Notes under the pieces: model-generated
Told to the model about the DNA's origin: nothing
Seen by the model: only the letters and a program-made list of their open reading frames with translations
Database searches by the model: none
Part shown: positions 16,731-25,292 of the stretch, in pieces
Layout: every line of letters starts with the position of its first letter
How positions within the stretch are numbered: the first letter of the stretch is position 1
Made by a program: the position numbers and the translations under genes
Assembly: GCF_001279775.1 (NCBI RefSeq)
Contig: NZ_LGDG01000284.1
Location: 95,536-159,535, forward strand
Direction: 5' to 3'
Source of the DNA: Streptomyces sp. MMG1533
GTDB taxonomy: Bacteria; Actinomycetota; Actinomycetes; Streptomycetales; Streptomycetaceae
Length of the DNA: 64,000 nt

Positions 16731-17665
16731 CCGCGACGACCACGGCTCCGGCAGCCACCACTCCCGCACACACCGCGCGGCCGCCCTCCGACCGCCTGCG
16801 CGCCTGGGCCACCCGGGGACCGCTGCTCCCGGCCCTCATCTTCATGATCGCCGTGACCCAGCTCCCGTTCGTGGCCACGGTGGTGATCTCCTTCTTCGAC
16901 TGGAACTCCCTCTATCCCAAGGCCCGCCGGTTCACCGGCTTCGACAACTACCAGCAGGTGCTGAGCGACGCCGACCTGCGGCAGTCGGTGTGGACGACGG
17001 TCCTGCTGACGGTGACGGTGGTGCTGGGCAGCCTGGTGCTGGGCCTGGCCCTGGCACTGCTCCTGGACCGGAAGTTCCGGGGCCGGGGCGTGGTCCGCAC
17101 GCTGCTGATCGCCCCCTTCCTGGTGGTACCGGTGGCAGCGGCACTGCTCTGGAAACATGTGCTCTACAACCCCGAATACGGCCTGCTCAATGGGCTGTTG
17201 CACTATGTGGGCGGCCCACAGCCCGACTGGATCTCCAACACCCCGCTGCTCGCGGTCGAGGCCTCCCTGGTGTGGCAGTGGACGCCGTTCATGATGCTCA
17301 TCCTGCTGGCGGGCCTGCAGAGCCGCGACCAGCAGCAGATGGAAGCGGCACGGGTGGACGGCGCGAGCGACTGGCAGATCTTCCGCTACCTCACCCTCCC
17401 GCACCTGCGCCGCTACCTCGAACTCGGCGCCCTGCTGGGCTCGATCTACATCGTCCAGAACTTCGACGCGGTGTTCACCATCACCTCGGGCGGTCTGGGC
17501 ACGGCGAACCTCCCCTACACCGTCTACCAGAGCTTCTACCAGGCCCACGAGAACGGCCTCGCCTCGGCCGCGGGCGTCCTGGTGGTCATCGGCTCGATCA
17601 TCATCGCGACCTTCGCGCTGCGCGTGGTGTCGTCCCTGTTCCGAGAGGAGGTGGGTCGGGCATGA
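16727..17665 (+). CDS. ABC transporter permease, first subunit (polyol/sugar type)
   Basis: 312 residues, six helices, EAA loop MEAARVDGASDWQIFRYLTL. Begins at an ATGA overlap with the binding-protein stop and ends in an ATGA overlap with the second permease. The first 35 residues are Thr/Ala/Pro-rich and cytoplasmic. Confidence 0.92.
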   Translation: MTATTTAPAATTPAHTARPPSDRLRAWATRGPLLPALIFMIAVTQLPFVATVVISFFDWNSLYPKARRFTGFDNYQQVLSDADLRQSVWTTVLLTVTVVLGSLVLGLALALLLDRKFRGRGVVRTLLIAPFLVVPVAAALLWKHVLYNPEYGLLNGLLHYVGGPQPDWISNTPLLAVEASLVWQWTPFMMLILLAGLQSRDQQQMEAARVDGASDWQIFRYLTLPHLRRYLELGALLGSIYIVQNFDAVFTITSGGLGTANLPYTVYQSFYQAHENGLASAAGVLVVIGSIIIATFALRVVSSLFREEVGRA

Positions 17666-18507
17666 GCAACATCGCCGTACTTCGTGGCCGTCGCAAGGGT
17701 GCGGGACTCGGCCTGGTGGCCTGGCTGGCCGGGATCGTGTTCTTCCTGCCCATCGCGTGGATGGCCCTGACCTCCTTCCACTCGGAGGCGGACGCGGCCA
17801 CCAACCCGCCGTCCTTCACCGCCGCCCTGACCCTGGACGGCTACCGCGAGTTCTTCGGCACGGGCGGCGGCGCGAGCCCCTGGCCGGCGCTGATCAACTC
17901 GGTGGTGGCGTCGGTGGCATCGACGCTGTTCGTCCTGCTGCTGGCACTCCCGGCGGCGTACGCGCTGTCGATCCGCCCGGTGAAGAAGTGGACGGACGTC
18001 CTGTTCTTCTTCCTGTCGACGAAGATGCTGCCGGTGGTGGCGGGCCTGCTGCCGATCTACCTGTTCGCCAAGAACACGGGGATGCTCGACAACATCTGGC
18101 TCCTGGTCATCCTCTACACCTCCATGAACCTGCCGATCGCGGTCTGGATGATGCAGTCCTTCCTGGCCGAGGTCCCGGTGGCGATCATCGAGGCGGCCCG
18201 GGTGGACGGGGCGCGGCTGCCGACGATCCTGGCGCGCGTGGTGGCCCCGATCGCACTCCCCGGCATCGCGGCGACGGCCCTGATCTGCTTCATCTTCAGC
18301 TGGAACGAGCTGCTGTTCGCCCGAGTGCTCACCGGCGTGGTCGCCGAGACCGCCCCCGTGTTCCTGACCGGCTTCATCACCAGCCAGGGCCTGTTCCTGG
18401 CGAAGGTGTGCGCCGCGTCGCTCGTGATCTCCCTGCCGGTGCTGGCCGCGGGGTTCGCCGCCCAGGACAAGCTGGTCCAGGGCCTGTCGTTGGGAGCCGT
18501 CAAATGA
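17662..18507 (+). CDS. ABC transporter permease, second subunit (polyol/sugar type)
   Basis: 281 residues, six helices, EAA loop IEAARVDGARLPTILARVVA. The second CUT1 permease; ATGA overlaps on both sides couple it to the first permease and to the dehydrogenase gene. No ATPase is encoded in the operon, so a shared MsiK-like ATPase is likely. Confidence 0.92.
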   Translation: MSNIAVLRGRRKGAGLGLVAWLAGIVFFLPIAWMALTSFHSEADAATNPPSFTAALTLDGYREFFGTGGGASPWPALINSVVASVASTLFVLLLALPAAYALSIRPVKKWTDVLFFFLSTKMLPVVAGLLPIYLFAKNTGMLDNIWLLVILYTSMNLPIAVWMMQSFLAEVPVAIIEAARVDGARLPTILARVVAPIALPGIAATALICFIFSWNELLFARVLTGVVAETAPVFLTGFITSQGLFLAKVCAASLVISLPVLAAGFAAQDKLVQGLSLGAVK

Positions 18508-19494
18508 AGGCCGCCGTCATCGAGTCCGTGGGCCGCGCCGTCGTCACCGAGGTCCCGGACCCGACTCCCGGGCCGCGCCAGGTCGTCGTCGAGGTCGCGG
18601 CCTGCGGGCTGTGCGGGACCGATCTGCACATCCTCCAGGGCGAGTTCGCGCCCGAGCTGCCGATCGTTCCCGGGCACGAGTTCGCGGGCGCGGTGGTCGG
18701 GGTCGGCACCCGGGTCACGGAGGTGTCGGTGGGCGACCGGGTCGCGGTGGACCCCTCGCTGTACTGCTACGAGTGCCGGTACTGCCGTACGGGCCACAAC
18801 AACCTCTGTGAACGGTGGGCCGCGATAGGTGTCACCACGGCGGGCGGCGCGGCGCAGTACGCGGTGGCACCGGTGGCGAACTGCGTGAAGCTGCCCGAAC
18901 ACGTCCGCACACAGGACGCGGCGCTGGTGGAGCCGTTGTCCTGCGCGGTGCGCGGTTACGACGTGCTCCGGTCACGGCTCGGCGCCCACGTGCTGATCTA
19001 CGGCTCCGGAACGATGGGCCTGATGATGCTGGAGCTCGCCAAGCGCACCGGGGCGGCCAGCGTGGACGTGGTGGACCTGAATCCGGCGCGGCTGGAGACG
19101 GCACAGCGGCTCGGAGTCTCCGGGTCGGCGGCGAACGCGGACGAGCTGGAACGGCCGCAGGGCTGGGACGTCGTGGTCGACGCGACGGGCAATGCGGCGG
19201 CGATCCAGGACGGCCTCGACCGGGTCGCGAAGGCCGGCACCTTCCTGCAGTTCGGCGTCGCCGACTACGCGACCCGCGTGAGGATCGACCCGTACCGCAT
19301 CTACAACCAGGAGATCACCATCACCGGGTCGATGGCGGGTACTGCACAGCTTCGAGCGGGCGGCCGAACTGTTCGCGAAGGAGGTGCTCGACCCCGACGT
19401 GTTCATCAGCGACCGCATCCCGCTGGAGCGGTATCCCGAGGCGCTGGAGCAGTTCGCGGCAGGGGTGGGACGGAAGATCGTGGTGGTGCCGTAG
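18504..19494 (+). pseudogene. Zinc-dependent polyol/alcohol dehydrogenase with a 1-bp frameshift
   Basis: The MDR-type dehydrogenase reads from ATG 18504 with CGLCGTDLH and VPGHEFAGAVVG (catalytic zinc), CYECRYCRTGHNNLC (four structural-zinc cysteines) and the cofactor segment VLIYGSGTMGLMMLELA. At the GGG run 19337-19339 one extra G shifts the frame: frame 1 leaves the family after ITGSMAG, while frame 2 continues it as MAVLHSFERAAELFAKE to RKIVVVP and a TAG at 19492. Removing one G gives 329 residues, normal for the family. It may be a sequencing error or a recent loss. It is probably the oxidation step for the imported polyol. Confidence 0.85.
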
Positions 19495-19535
19495 CCGGTC
19501 CTGCCCCCGACGGCGCGGCCGTCGGGCGCAGGAGG

Positions 19536-20342
19536 TCATATCGCCAGTGCCCCGTACAGGACGGCGCCCACCGCGGCGAAGGCCGGGCCGGCCCAGCGCG
19601 GCAGGGTTCGGCCGCGCCGTCCTGCCGCGTAGGCGAGGGCCGTTGCCGCCATCGCCGGCCACAGGATGCCGAACGCGGCGGCCGACAGGGAGAATTCGCC
19701 GCGGACGACGGCGGCGACCGCGTACCCGGCGACCGCCGCGAGGGCGACGTACGGGAGGTCCGGGCCGAACGGGTTCCAGACGGCGGACTCCGGCTCCCGG
19801 CGCCTGGCCCGGCCGGAGAGCGTGACCGAGGCGATCACCGCGGCTGCGGCGACCACGGTCCACAACACCGCGGGGACGACCAGGAGGGGACTGGGATCGA
19901 AGACGTTCGACAGCGAAGACGTGGAAGGGTCGACGGTGACGAAGCCGGCGTCCGGGGTGACCACCAGGTCGACGGACGAGCCCTTCTGCACGACCTTCAG
20001 GCCGACCTTGGCGTGGTGCGTGTGCTCACCGGACCGCTCGTCGACGGTGGCGTCCCACATCACCGGGGCAGGCATCACGGCCTGCTTCTTGTTGTTCTTG
20101 TCGGTGAACTGCACGCTGCCGTCGGCGAGTTGCTTGGCTATCAGGCCCTTGGCCTTCAGCGGCAGCGTGTAGGTGTAGCCGCCCTCGGCAGGCTGCTGCT
20201 TGATCTCGACGAACTGCTCGAAGCCGGTACGGGTGGCCTCGACGACCACGTCCGCGCCCGGAACGGCGTTGGTGTACTCGGCCCGCGTGCCGTCGAGTTG
20301 CGGCTTCGGCAGGCCGCCCTTCCACTGGAGGGTGATCTGCAT
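19536..20342 (-). CDS. Chimeric remnant: Rhs/DNRLRE-type segment fused to a four-helix membrane tail
   Basis: Open for 268 residues from ATG 20342. Residues 1-about 135 (QITLQWKGGLPKPQLDGT, EATRTGFEQFVEIKQQPAEG, MPAPVMWDATVDERSGEHTH, VTVDPSTSSLSNVFD) match the N-terminal region of large secreted actinobacterial DNRLRE/Rhs wall proteins. After SNVFD the protein switches to four hydrophobic helices (VPAVLWTVVAAAAVIASV onward) with no relation to that family. Compared with the remembered family pattern, sequence is missing before QITLQW and before VTVDP. Best explained as deletions that fused two genes; whether it is expressed is unknown. Confidence 0.6.
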   Translation of the reverse strand: MQITLQWKGGLPKPQLDGTRAEYTNAVPGADVVVEATRTGFEQFVEIKQQPAEGGYTYTLPLKAKGLIAKQLADGSVQFTDKNNKKQAVMPAPVMWDATVDERSGEHTHHAKVGLKVVQKGSSVDLVVTPDAGFVTVDPSTSSLSNVFDPSPLLVVPAVLWTVVAAAAVIASVTLSGRARRREPESAVWNPFGPDLPYVALAAVAGYAVAAVVRGEFSLSAAAFGILWPAMAATALAYAAGRRGRTLPRWAGPAFAAVGAVLYGALAI

Positions 20343-20511
20343 CCGACAGTCGGGCGGCGACCCGCGCGGAGGCGAGGTCCGCGGCCTCTGTGACGGCCGT
20401 CTTCTTGGGGGCTTCGATGCTCTGTTCACGGGTGGCTGCCACGGCATACGCGCCGTCGAGCAGCGTCACGGCCAGGCCGGCGAGAGAGTTCCCTCCAAGT
20501 AGCGAGAGGTT
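20343..20511 (-). pseudogene. Signal-peptide end of the same collapsed wall protein, in another frame
   Basis: Minus-strand frame ending at 20343 reads LAGLAVTLLDGAYAVAATRE then QSIEAPKKTAVTEAADLASA and RVAARL, the usual N-terminus of DNRLRE/Rhs secreted proteins just after the signal peptide. The frame does not match the QITLQW segment that follows, so an out-of-frame deletion separates them. Between 20512 and 20891 I see no gene, only the leader and promoter region of the amidase. Confidence 0.6.
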
Positions 20512-20891
20512 CCCCCGTGCGGCCGGAGATGTCTGCGTCCGGGCGACGCAGGCTTGTGAATCACGTTTGATCCTCCGGTCTTTGTGTTCATAGATTCACC
20601 ACATATGTGATGCACCCGTGAAGGCACCTTGAGTAAAAGGGTGGTAAATAGGGACAGTTGCGCTCAACGGGAGCTTTGCCATCCGGCTTCACGTCAGTGA
20701 TCCATCTCGCTCTCGGCGTGTCCGCTGGACAGCGGCCGCGCCCACAGTCCGCTCTCCGGACTTCACATCAACCGCACAACCTTCCACGGGTCTCGGGAGT
20801 CTCCCCCCGGGCCGCCCCTTCTCTCTGAGCGCGGCCTGCCCCACCGACCTGGTTCCCCTCACGCCTTCACGAAGGACGGCACAAAACCACC

Positions 20892-23171
20892 ATGGGTAGA
20901 CCTCGATACGTCTGGGGTGCGGCCGCCGCGGCCGTCGCCGGGCTCTCCGCAGTACTAGTCCTCCAGGGCGCCCCCGGCGAGTCCGCCGACAGCGCGGAGG
21001 GCGACGACAAGCCGGGCCCGGTCACGACTCAGTCCCGTACGGTCGCGCTGCCGACGGCCGAACGCGGCACCCGCGCGGCTCTGAAGCAGCAGGACACCAA
21101 GCCGTTCAGCATGCTCGGCATCACCTGGGCCGACCCGTCGGTCCGGGTCACGGGCACGATCGAGGCGCGCACCCGGGCCACCGAGAGCGGACAGTGGTCC
21201 GACTGGCTGCGGCTGGAAGGCGACAGCGGGCAGGGCGAGAGCACGGCCCGGCGCGGCGGGACCGAACCGGCGTGGGTGGGGCCGTCCGACGGCGTGGAGG
21301 TGCGGGTCACCGCGGACGGCCGTACCTCCGACCGGCTTCCCGCCGGGCTGCGGCTGGACATGATCGACCCGGGCGAGAGCAGCGGGGAAGGGATGGAACC
21401 GGCGGCCTTCGCGGCCGACACGAGCGAGGCCCCGACGGCGACGGCCGACCCGAGCGAGCCCGCTCCTTCGGACACCACGGCGAGCGAGACCGCGACCACC
21501 GAGCCCGGCGATTCGTCGGCCCCGACGACGTCGGCTCCCACGACTTCGGCTCCCACGACGTCGGCTCCGGCAAGCGCCACCCCGACGGCTCCCGCGACGA
21601 CACCGACGTCCGCGAGCCCGAGCGCCGCGGCGCCCACGGCCCCGCCGTCCACCGCACCCCGCCCCGCGATCACCTCGCGTGCCGGATGGGGCGCGGACGA
21701 GTCGATCAGCCCCGAGGAACCCGGCTATCTGCCGGGCGGGAAGATCAAGGCGGTGGTGGTCCACCACACCGCCGAGAGCAACGACTACACCTGCGCCGAG
21801 GCCCCGGCCGTCGTACGCGGCATCTACACGTACCACGTCAAGCACGAGGGCTGGAAGGACATCGGCTACAACTTCCTCGTCGACAAGTGCGGCACCGTCT
21901 ACGAGGGCCGCAAGGGCGGCGTCGACCTGCCCGTGATGGGCGCCCACGCCTACGGCTTCAACACCGAGACCACCGGCATCTCGGTCCTCGGCACCTACAC
22001 GGACGTGACGCCGAGTCAGGCCGCCCTGGTCTCGGTCGCCAAGATCGCCGCCTGGAAGCTCGGCCAGTACGGTGTCGACCCGAACGGCACCACCACCCTC
22101 ACGGCGGGCGCGGCAGGCACCAACTACTTCTACAAGTCCTGGGCGCAGGGAGCGCAGTTGAGCTTCCCGACCGTCCACGGTCACCGTGACGGCTACAACA
22201 CCCAGTGCCCCGGCGACTCGCTCTACGCCAAGCTGCCCACCATCCGCGGCTGGGCCGCGGGCCCTGTCACCGGCCTGACGATCAAGTCCGTCAGCGGCGG
22301 CGTCTCGGGCACGACGTACTACACCAAGGCCGGCGTCACCGTGGGCTGGGCGGCCACCACCCCGTCGTCGCTGATCTCGAAGTACGAACTGCTCGTCGAC
22401 GGCAAGACCGCGGCCACGGCCGCGGGCAGCGCCACCTCGGCGAAGGCCACGCTCGCGGTGGGTTCCCACAAGGTGCAGGTGCGCGCCACGCACCAGTCGG
22501 GCAAGACCGTCACGTCCACGGCCGCCACGGTCGTCGCGGAGACGACCGCCCCGTCGTTCACCACCAAGCCGAACCTCGCCCTGCGCACCGGCACGGTGAA
22601 CACCACGGCCGTTCCGCTGAAGCTGAGCTGGAAGGCGGCCGACAGCGCCGCTCTGAAGCAGGTCTCGCTGACCGCCCCGGTCGCCGCGACCTACGGCCCG
22701 ACGGTGACCACCGCGAACCACACGGCCAAGTCCGGCGCGGCGACCGCCTGGTCCATGACCGCCTCCGACCAGGCGGGCAACAGCGCCACCGCGTCCGTGT
22801 CCGGCACGCCGCTCATCGTCCAGGAGACCTCGGCCGTCAGGTCGGGCACGTGGACGAGCAAGTCCTCCACCAACTACCTCGGCGGCAAGTCGTACTCCAG
22901 TTCATCGAAGAACGCCTCGCTGACCTGGACCTTCACCGGCCGTTCGGTCGCCTGGGTGGTGTCCCGGGCGGCCACCTCCGGCCAGGCGTACGTCTACGTC
23001 GACGGCACGAAGGTGACGACCGTCGACCTGAAGTCGTCGACCACGAAGTACCGCGACGCGATCTGGACCAAGAGTTGGTCCGGTAGCGCCAAGCACACCG
23101 TCAAGATCGTGGTCGTCGGCACCTCGGGACGCCCGACGGTCACCACGGACGGCATCGTGTACCTCAAGTAG
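20892..23171 (+). CDS. Secreted N-acetylmuramoyl-L-alanine amidase (PGRP/amidase_2)
   Basis: 759 residues. An N-terminal hydrophobic signal/anchor (YVWGAAAAAVAGLSAVLVL), a beta-rich domain to about 160, a Ser/Thr/Pro/Ala linker to about 255 including repeated SAPTT, then the amidase/PGRP domain from SRAGWGADESI with zinc ligands in VVVHHTAESNDY and in HGHRDGYNTQCPG. The last 300 residues form Ig-like beta repeats (TSAKATLAVGSHKVQVRAT, TWTFTGRSVAWVVSRAA). It would cut the amide bond of peptidoglycan stem peptides outside the cell. A perfect hairpin follows the stop. Confidence 0.9.
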   Translation: MGRPRYVWGAAAAAVAGLSAVLVLQGAPGESADSAEGDDKPGPVTTQSRTVALPTAERGTRAALKQQDTKPFSMLGITWADPSVRVTGTIEARTRATESGQWSDWLRLEGDSGQGESTARRGGTEPAWVGPSDGVEVRVTADGRTSDRLPAGLRLDMIDPGESSGEGMEPAAFAADTSEAPTATADPSEPAPSDTTASETATTEPGDSSAPTTSAPTTSAPTTSAPASATPTAPATTPTSASPSAAAPTAPPSTAPRPAITSRAGWGADESISPEEPGYLPGGKIKAVVVHHTAESNDYTCAEAPAVVRGIYTYHVKHEGWKDIGYNFLVDKCGTVYEGRKGGVDLPVMGAHAYGFNTETTGISVLGTYTDVTPSQAALVSVAKIAAWKLGQYGVDPNGTTTLTAGAAGTNYFYKSWAQGAQLSFPTVHGHRDGYNTQCPGDSLYAKLPTIRGWAAGPVTGLTIKSVSGGVSGTTYYTKAGVTVGWAATTPSSLISKYELLVDGKTAATAAGSATSAKATLAVGSHKVQVRATHQSGKTVTSTAATVVAETTAPSFTTKPNLALRTGTVNTTAVPLKLSWKAADSAALKQVSLTAPVAATYGPTVTTANHTAKSGAATAWSMTASDQAGNSATASVSGTPLIVQETSAVRSGTWTSKSSTNYLGGKSYSSSSKNASLTWTFTGRSVAWVVSRAATSGQAYVYVDGTKVTTVDLKSSTTKYRDAIWTKSWSGSAKHTVKIVVVGTSGRPTVTTDGIVYLK

Positions 23172-23183
23172 GCGCCTGAACCG

Positions 23184-23233
23184 TCACCCGGGGGGGGAGG
23201 GCCTTTTCGTCGGGCTCGGCCCCCCGGGTGACG
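23184..23233 (+). terminator. Hairpin terminator after the amidase
   Basis: Perfect 13-bp inverted repeat GTCACCCGGGGGG / CCCCCCGGGTGAC (23184-23196, 23221-23233), 12 bp after the stop codon. Confidence 0.75.
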
Positions 23234-23296
23234 GACACCGACCCGATTGGCCTCGGGTAAGGGAACGGTAAAACGCCCTCGCTCGTTCAAGGGGGC

Positions 23297-24523
23297 ATGA
23301 CAGCTATGACCCCCGGCTCGAACATCCCTCTGTCCGCCGCCCGCGTGACGGTGGACGTCGCCGCCCCGGTGCGGCTCGACGTATCGGGCCTGCTGCTCAC
23401 CGCCGACGGCAAGGTGCGCTCCGACGACGACTTCATCTTCTACAACCAGCCCACGGGCCCCGGCGTGACCTACCGCTCCGGCGGCGGTACGGCCCCCGAC
23501 GCGATCATCGTCGACACCAGCGCCGTCCCCCCGGGCATCGAGAAGATCGTCGTCACCGCCAGCCCTGACGCGGCCGGCCAGACCTTCCAGGGCATCGAGC
23601 CGACGGCCACCATCCGCAACGCGGACGACAACAGCGTCCTGGCCACGTTCACGCCCCCGCAGCTCGGCACCGAGACCGCCCTGGTCATCGTCGAGGTCTA
23701 TCTGCGCAACGGCGCCTGGAAGGCCCGCGCGGTCGGCCAGGGCTACGCCAACGGCCTGGCCGGTATCGCCACCGACTTCGGCGTCTCGGTCGAGGAGCCC
23801 GCAGCGCCGGCCCAGCCGGTCGCCCCGCCGGCGCCGGCCATGCAGACCCCGGTGGCGCCTCCGGCCCCGCCGCTGGACCCGCGCGTGACCGCGCCCCCGG
23901 CCCCGGCCGCTCCCCCGGCCCCGCCCGCCGCCGCACCCGGCACCGGGAAGATCAACCTCGACAAGGGCCGGGTCAGCCTCCAGAAGAACCAGACCGTCTC
24001 CCTGGTCAAGGGCGGGGCGCCCCTGCTGTCCCAGGTCAAGATGGGCCTCGGCTGGGAGCCGGCGTACCGCGGCAAGGACATCGACCTGGACGCCTCGGTC
24101 ATTGCGTACGGCCCGCAGCGCAACCACATCGACAGCTGCTACTTCGGCAAGCTGTCCATCGTGGGCGGCGCGATCAGGCACTCCGGCGACAACCTCACCG
24201 GCGAGGGCGGCGGTGACGACGAGGTGATCGTCGTCGACCTCGGCCGCCTCCCGCAGGAGGTCACCGGCCTGGTCTTCACGGTCAACTCGTTCTCCGGCCA
24301 GAAGTTCACCGAGGTCGCCAAGGCCTACTGCCGCCTCCTGGACGCCGCGACCGACGAGGAGCTCGTCCGCTTCGACCTCACCAGCGCCGAACCGCAGACC
24401 GGCGTGATGATGGCCAAGCTGATCAAGCAGTTCTCCGGCGAGTGGGAGATGACGGCGATGGGCGACTTCGTGAAGGCCCGCACGGTACGGAACATGGTGA
24501 AGCCGGCGGCGCAGTCGCTGTAG
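23297..24523 (+). CDS. TerD-family protein with two TerD domains
   Basis: 408 residues: TerD domain 1 at about 12-165 (DDDFIFYNQPTGPGVTYRSG with the Asp calcium-binding pattern), a Pro/Ala-rich linker about 166-215, and TerD domain 2 at about 218-395 (NLDKGRVSLQKNQTVSLVK, LGWEPAYRGKDIDLDASVI, SGDNLTGEGGGDDEVIVVDL). Such proteins bind calcium and are linked to tellurite and stress responses; Streptomyces has many. Two starts (23297, 23306) are possible; AAGGGGG at 23289 fits the first. Confidence 0.9.
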   Translation: MTAMTPGSNIPLSAARVTVDVAAPVRLDVSGLLLTADGKVRSDDDFIFYNQPTGPGVTYRSGGGTAPDAIIVDTSAVPPGIEKIVVTASPDAAGQTFQGIEPTATIRNADDNSVLATFTPPQLGTETALVIVEVYLRNGAWKARAVGQGYANGLAGIATDFGVSVEEPAAPAQPVAPPAPAMQTPVAPPAPPLDPRVTAPPAPAAPPAPPAAAPGTGKINLDKGRVSLQKNQTVSLVKGGAPLLSQVKMGLGWEPAYRGKDIDLDASVIAYGPQRNHIDSCYFGKLSIVGGAIRHSGDNLTGEGGGDDEVIVVDLGRLPQEVTGLVFTVNSFSGQKFTEVAKAYCRLLDAATDEELVRFDLTSAEPQTGVMMAKLIKQFSGEWEMTAMGDFVKARTVRNMVKPAAQSL

Positions 24524-24540
24524 CGGCCGGTACGGCTCCG

Positions 24541-24564
24541 GGGCGCCCCCTCGTCGGGGCGCCC
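24541..24564. terminator. Hairpin between convergent TerD and TetR genes
   Basis: GGGCGCCCC / GGGGCGCCC (24541-24549 and 24556-24564) with a 6-nt loop, between a plus and a minus gene end, so it could serve both. Confidence 0.65.
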
Positions 24565-24571
24565 GCCGCCC

Positions 24572-25144
24572 TCATGTCCCCGGCCGAAGCCCCTCGATCA
24601 GCAGCGACAGATATCGCCGGATCGCCTTCCCCTCCCCGTCCGCCAGCTCCGACGCCGTGGCCACCCCGTGCGCGAGGCGGAGCATCTCGATCGGCTCCAC
24701 GTCCGGCCGCAGGGTGCCTTCCCGCTGTGCCGCCTCCACCAGCCGCGTCGCCGCCGACTTCATCGTGCCGGCGCACAGCGTGACCGCGGCCGAGCTCCCG
24801 TCCGTGACGGCCGAGCCGAGCAGCGCCTTCAGTCCGCGGACCTGGATCATCCCGGCGCTGAGTTCGTTCAGCCACTCCACCAGCGCCTCGCCCGGCGGCA
24901 GGTGCCCGGCGAGCTCGTCCGCGCGCGCCGCGATCGCCTCGATGCGGTCCACGTACGCCGCCTCCAGCAGCGCCTGCCGCGTCGGGAAGTGCCGGTAGAG
25001 CGTGCCGGATCCGACCCCCGCCCGCTTGGCGATGTCGTCGAGCGACGCGCCCTCCCCGTGCTCGGCGAAGGCCTCGGCGGCCACCTTCAGCAACCGCTCG
25101 TAGTTGCGACGGGCATCCGCGCGCATGGGTCTGACCTGCGTCAT
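24572..25144 (-). CDS. TetR-family transcriptional regulator
   Basis: 190 residues: HTH at about 12-58 (RRNYERLLKVAAEAFAEHG, ASLDDIAKRAGVGSGTLYRHF) and a helical ligand domain. Divergent from an MFS exporter with a shared 148-bp promoter region containing an inverted repeat. This is the usual layout of a drug-responsive repressor and its efflux pump. Confidence 0.9.
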   Translation of the reverse strand: MTQVRPMRADARRNYERLLKVAAEAFAEHGEGASLDDIAKRAGVGSGTLYRHFPTRQALLEAAYVDRIEAIAARADELAGHLPPGEALVEWLNELSAGMIQVRGLKALLGSAVTDGSSAAVTLCAGTMKSAATRLVEAAQREGTLRPDVEPIEMLRLAHGVATASELADGEGKAIRRYLSLLIEGLRPGT

Positions 25145-25173
25145 CCAGAATCTCCTTGCAAAACCGGGGACCC

Positions 25174-25204
25174 TCTCCGTATCTTGTCCGACATTAAACG
25201 GAGA
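25174..25204. promoter_or_regulatory. Candidate TetR operator in the divergent promoter
   Basis: TCTCCGT and ACGGAGA (25174-25180, 25198-25204) form a perfect 7-bp dyad with a 17-bp centre that includes TTGTCC and ATTAAA, likely promoter elements. Located between tetR and the MFS gene. Confidence 0.5.
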
Positions 25205-25292
25205 CAGTCCCCGCTTACCAGGTTCACTCTCCGCGGGCAGTTCGCCCTGCCCGCCCGCGCCTCAGCCGGGGACGCCAGACCGGGAGAACTCC

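Noticed and set aside
25174..25204. Riboswitch or attenuator in the TetR/MFS gap
   Set aside because: Only a simple spaced dyad is present in a divergent promoter; no conserved riboswitch core was seen.
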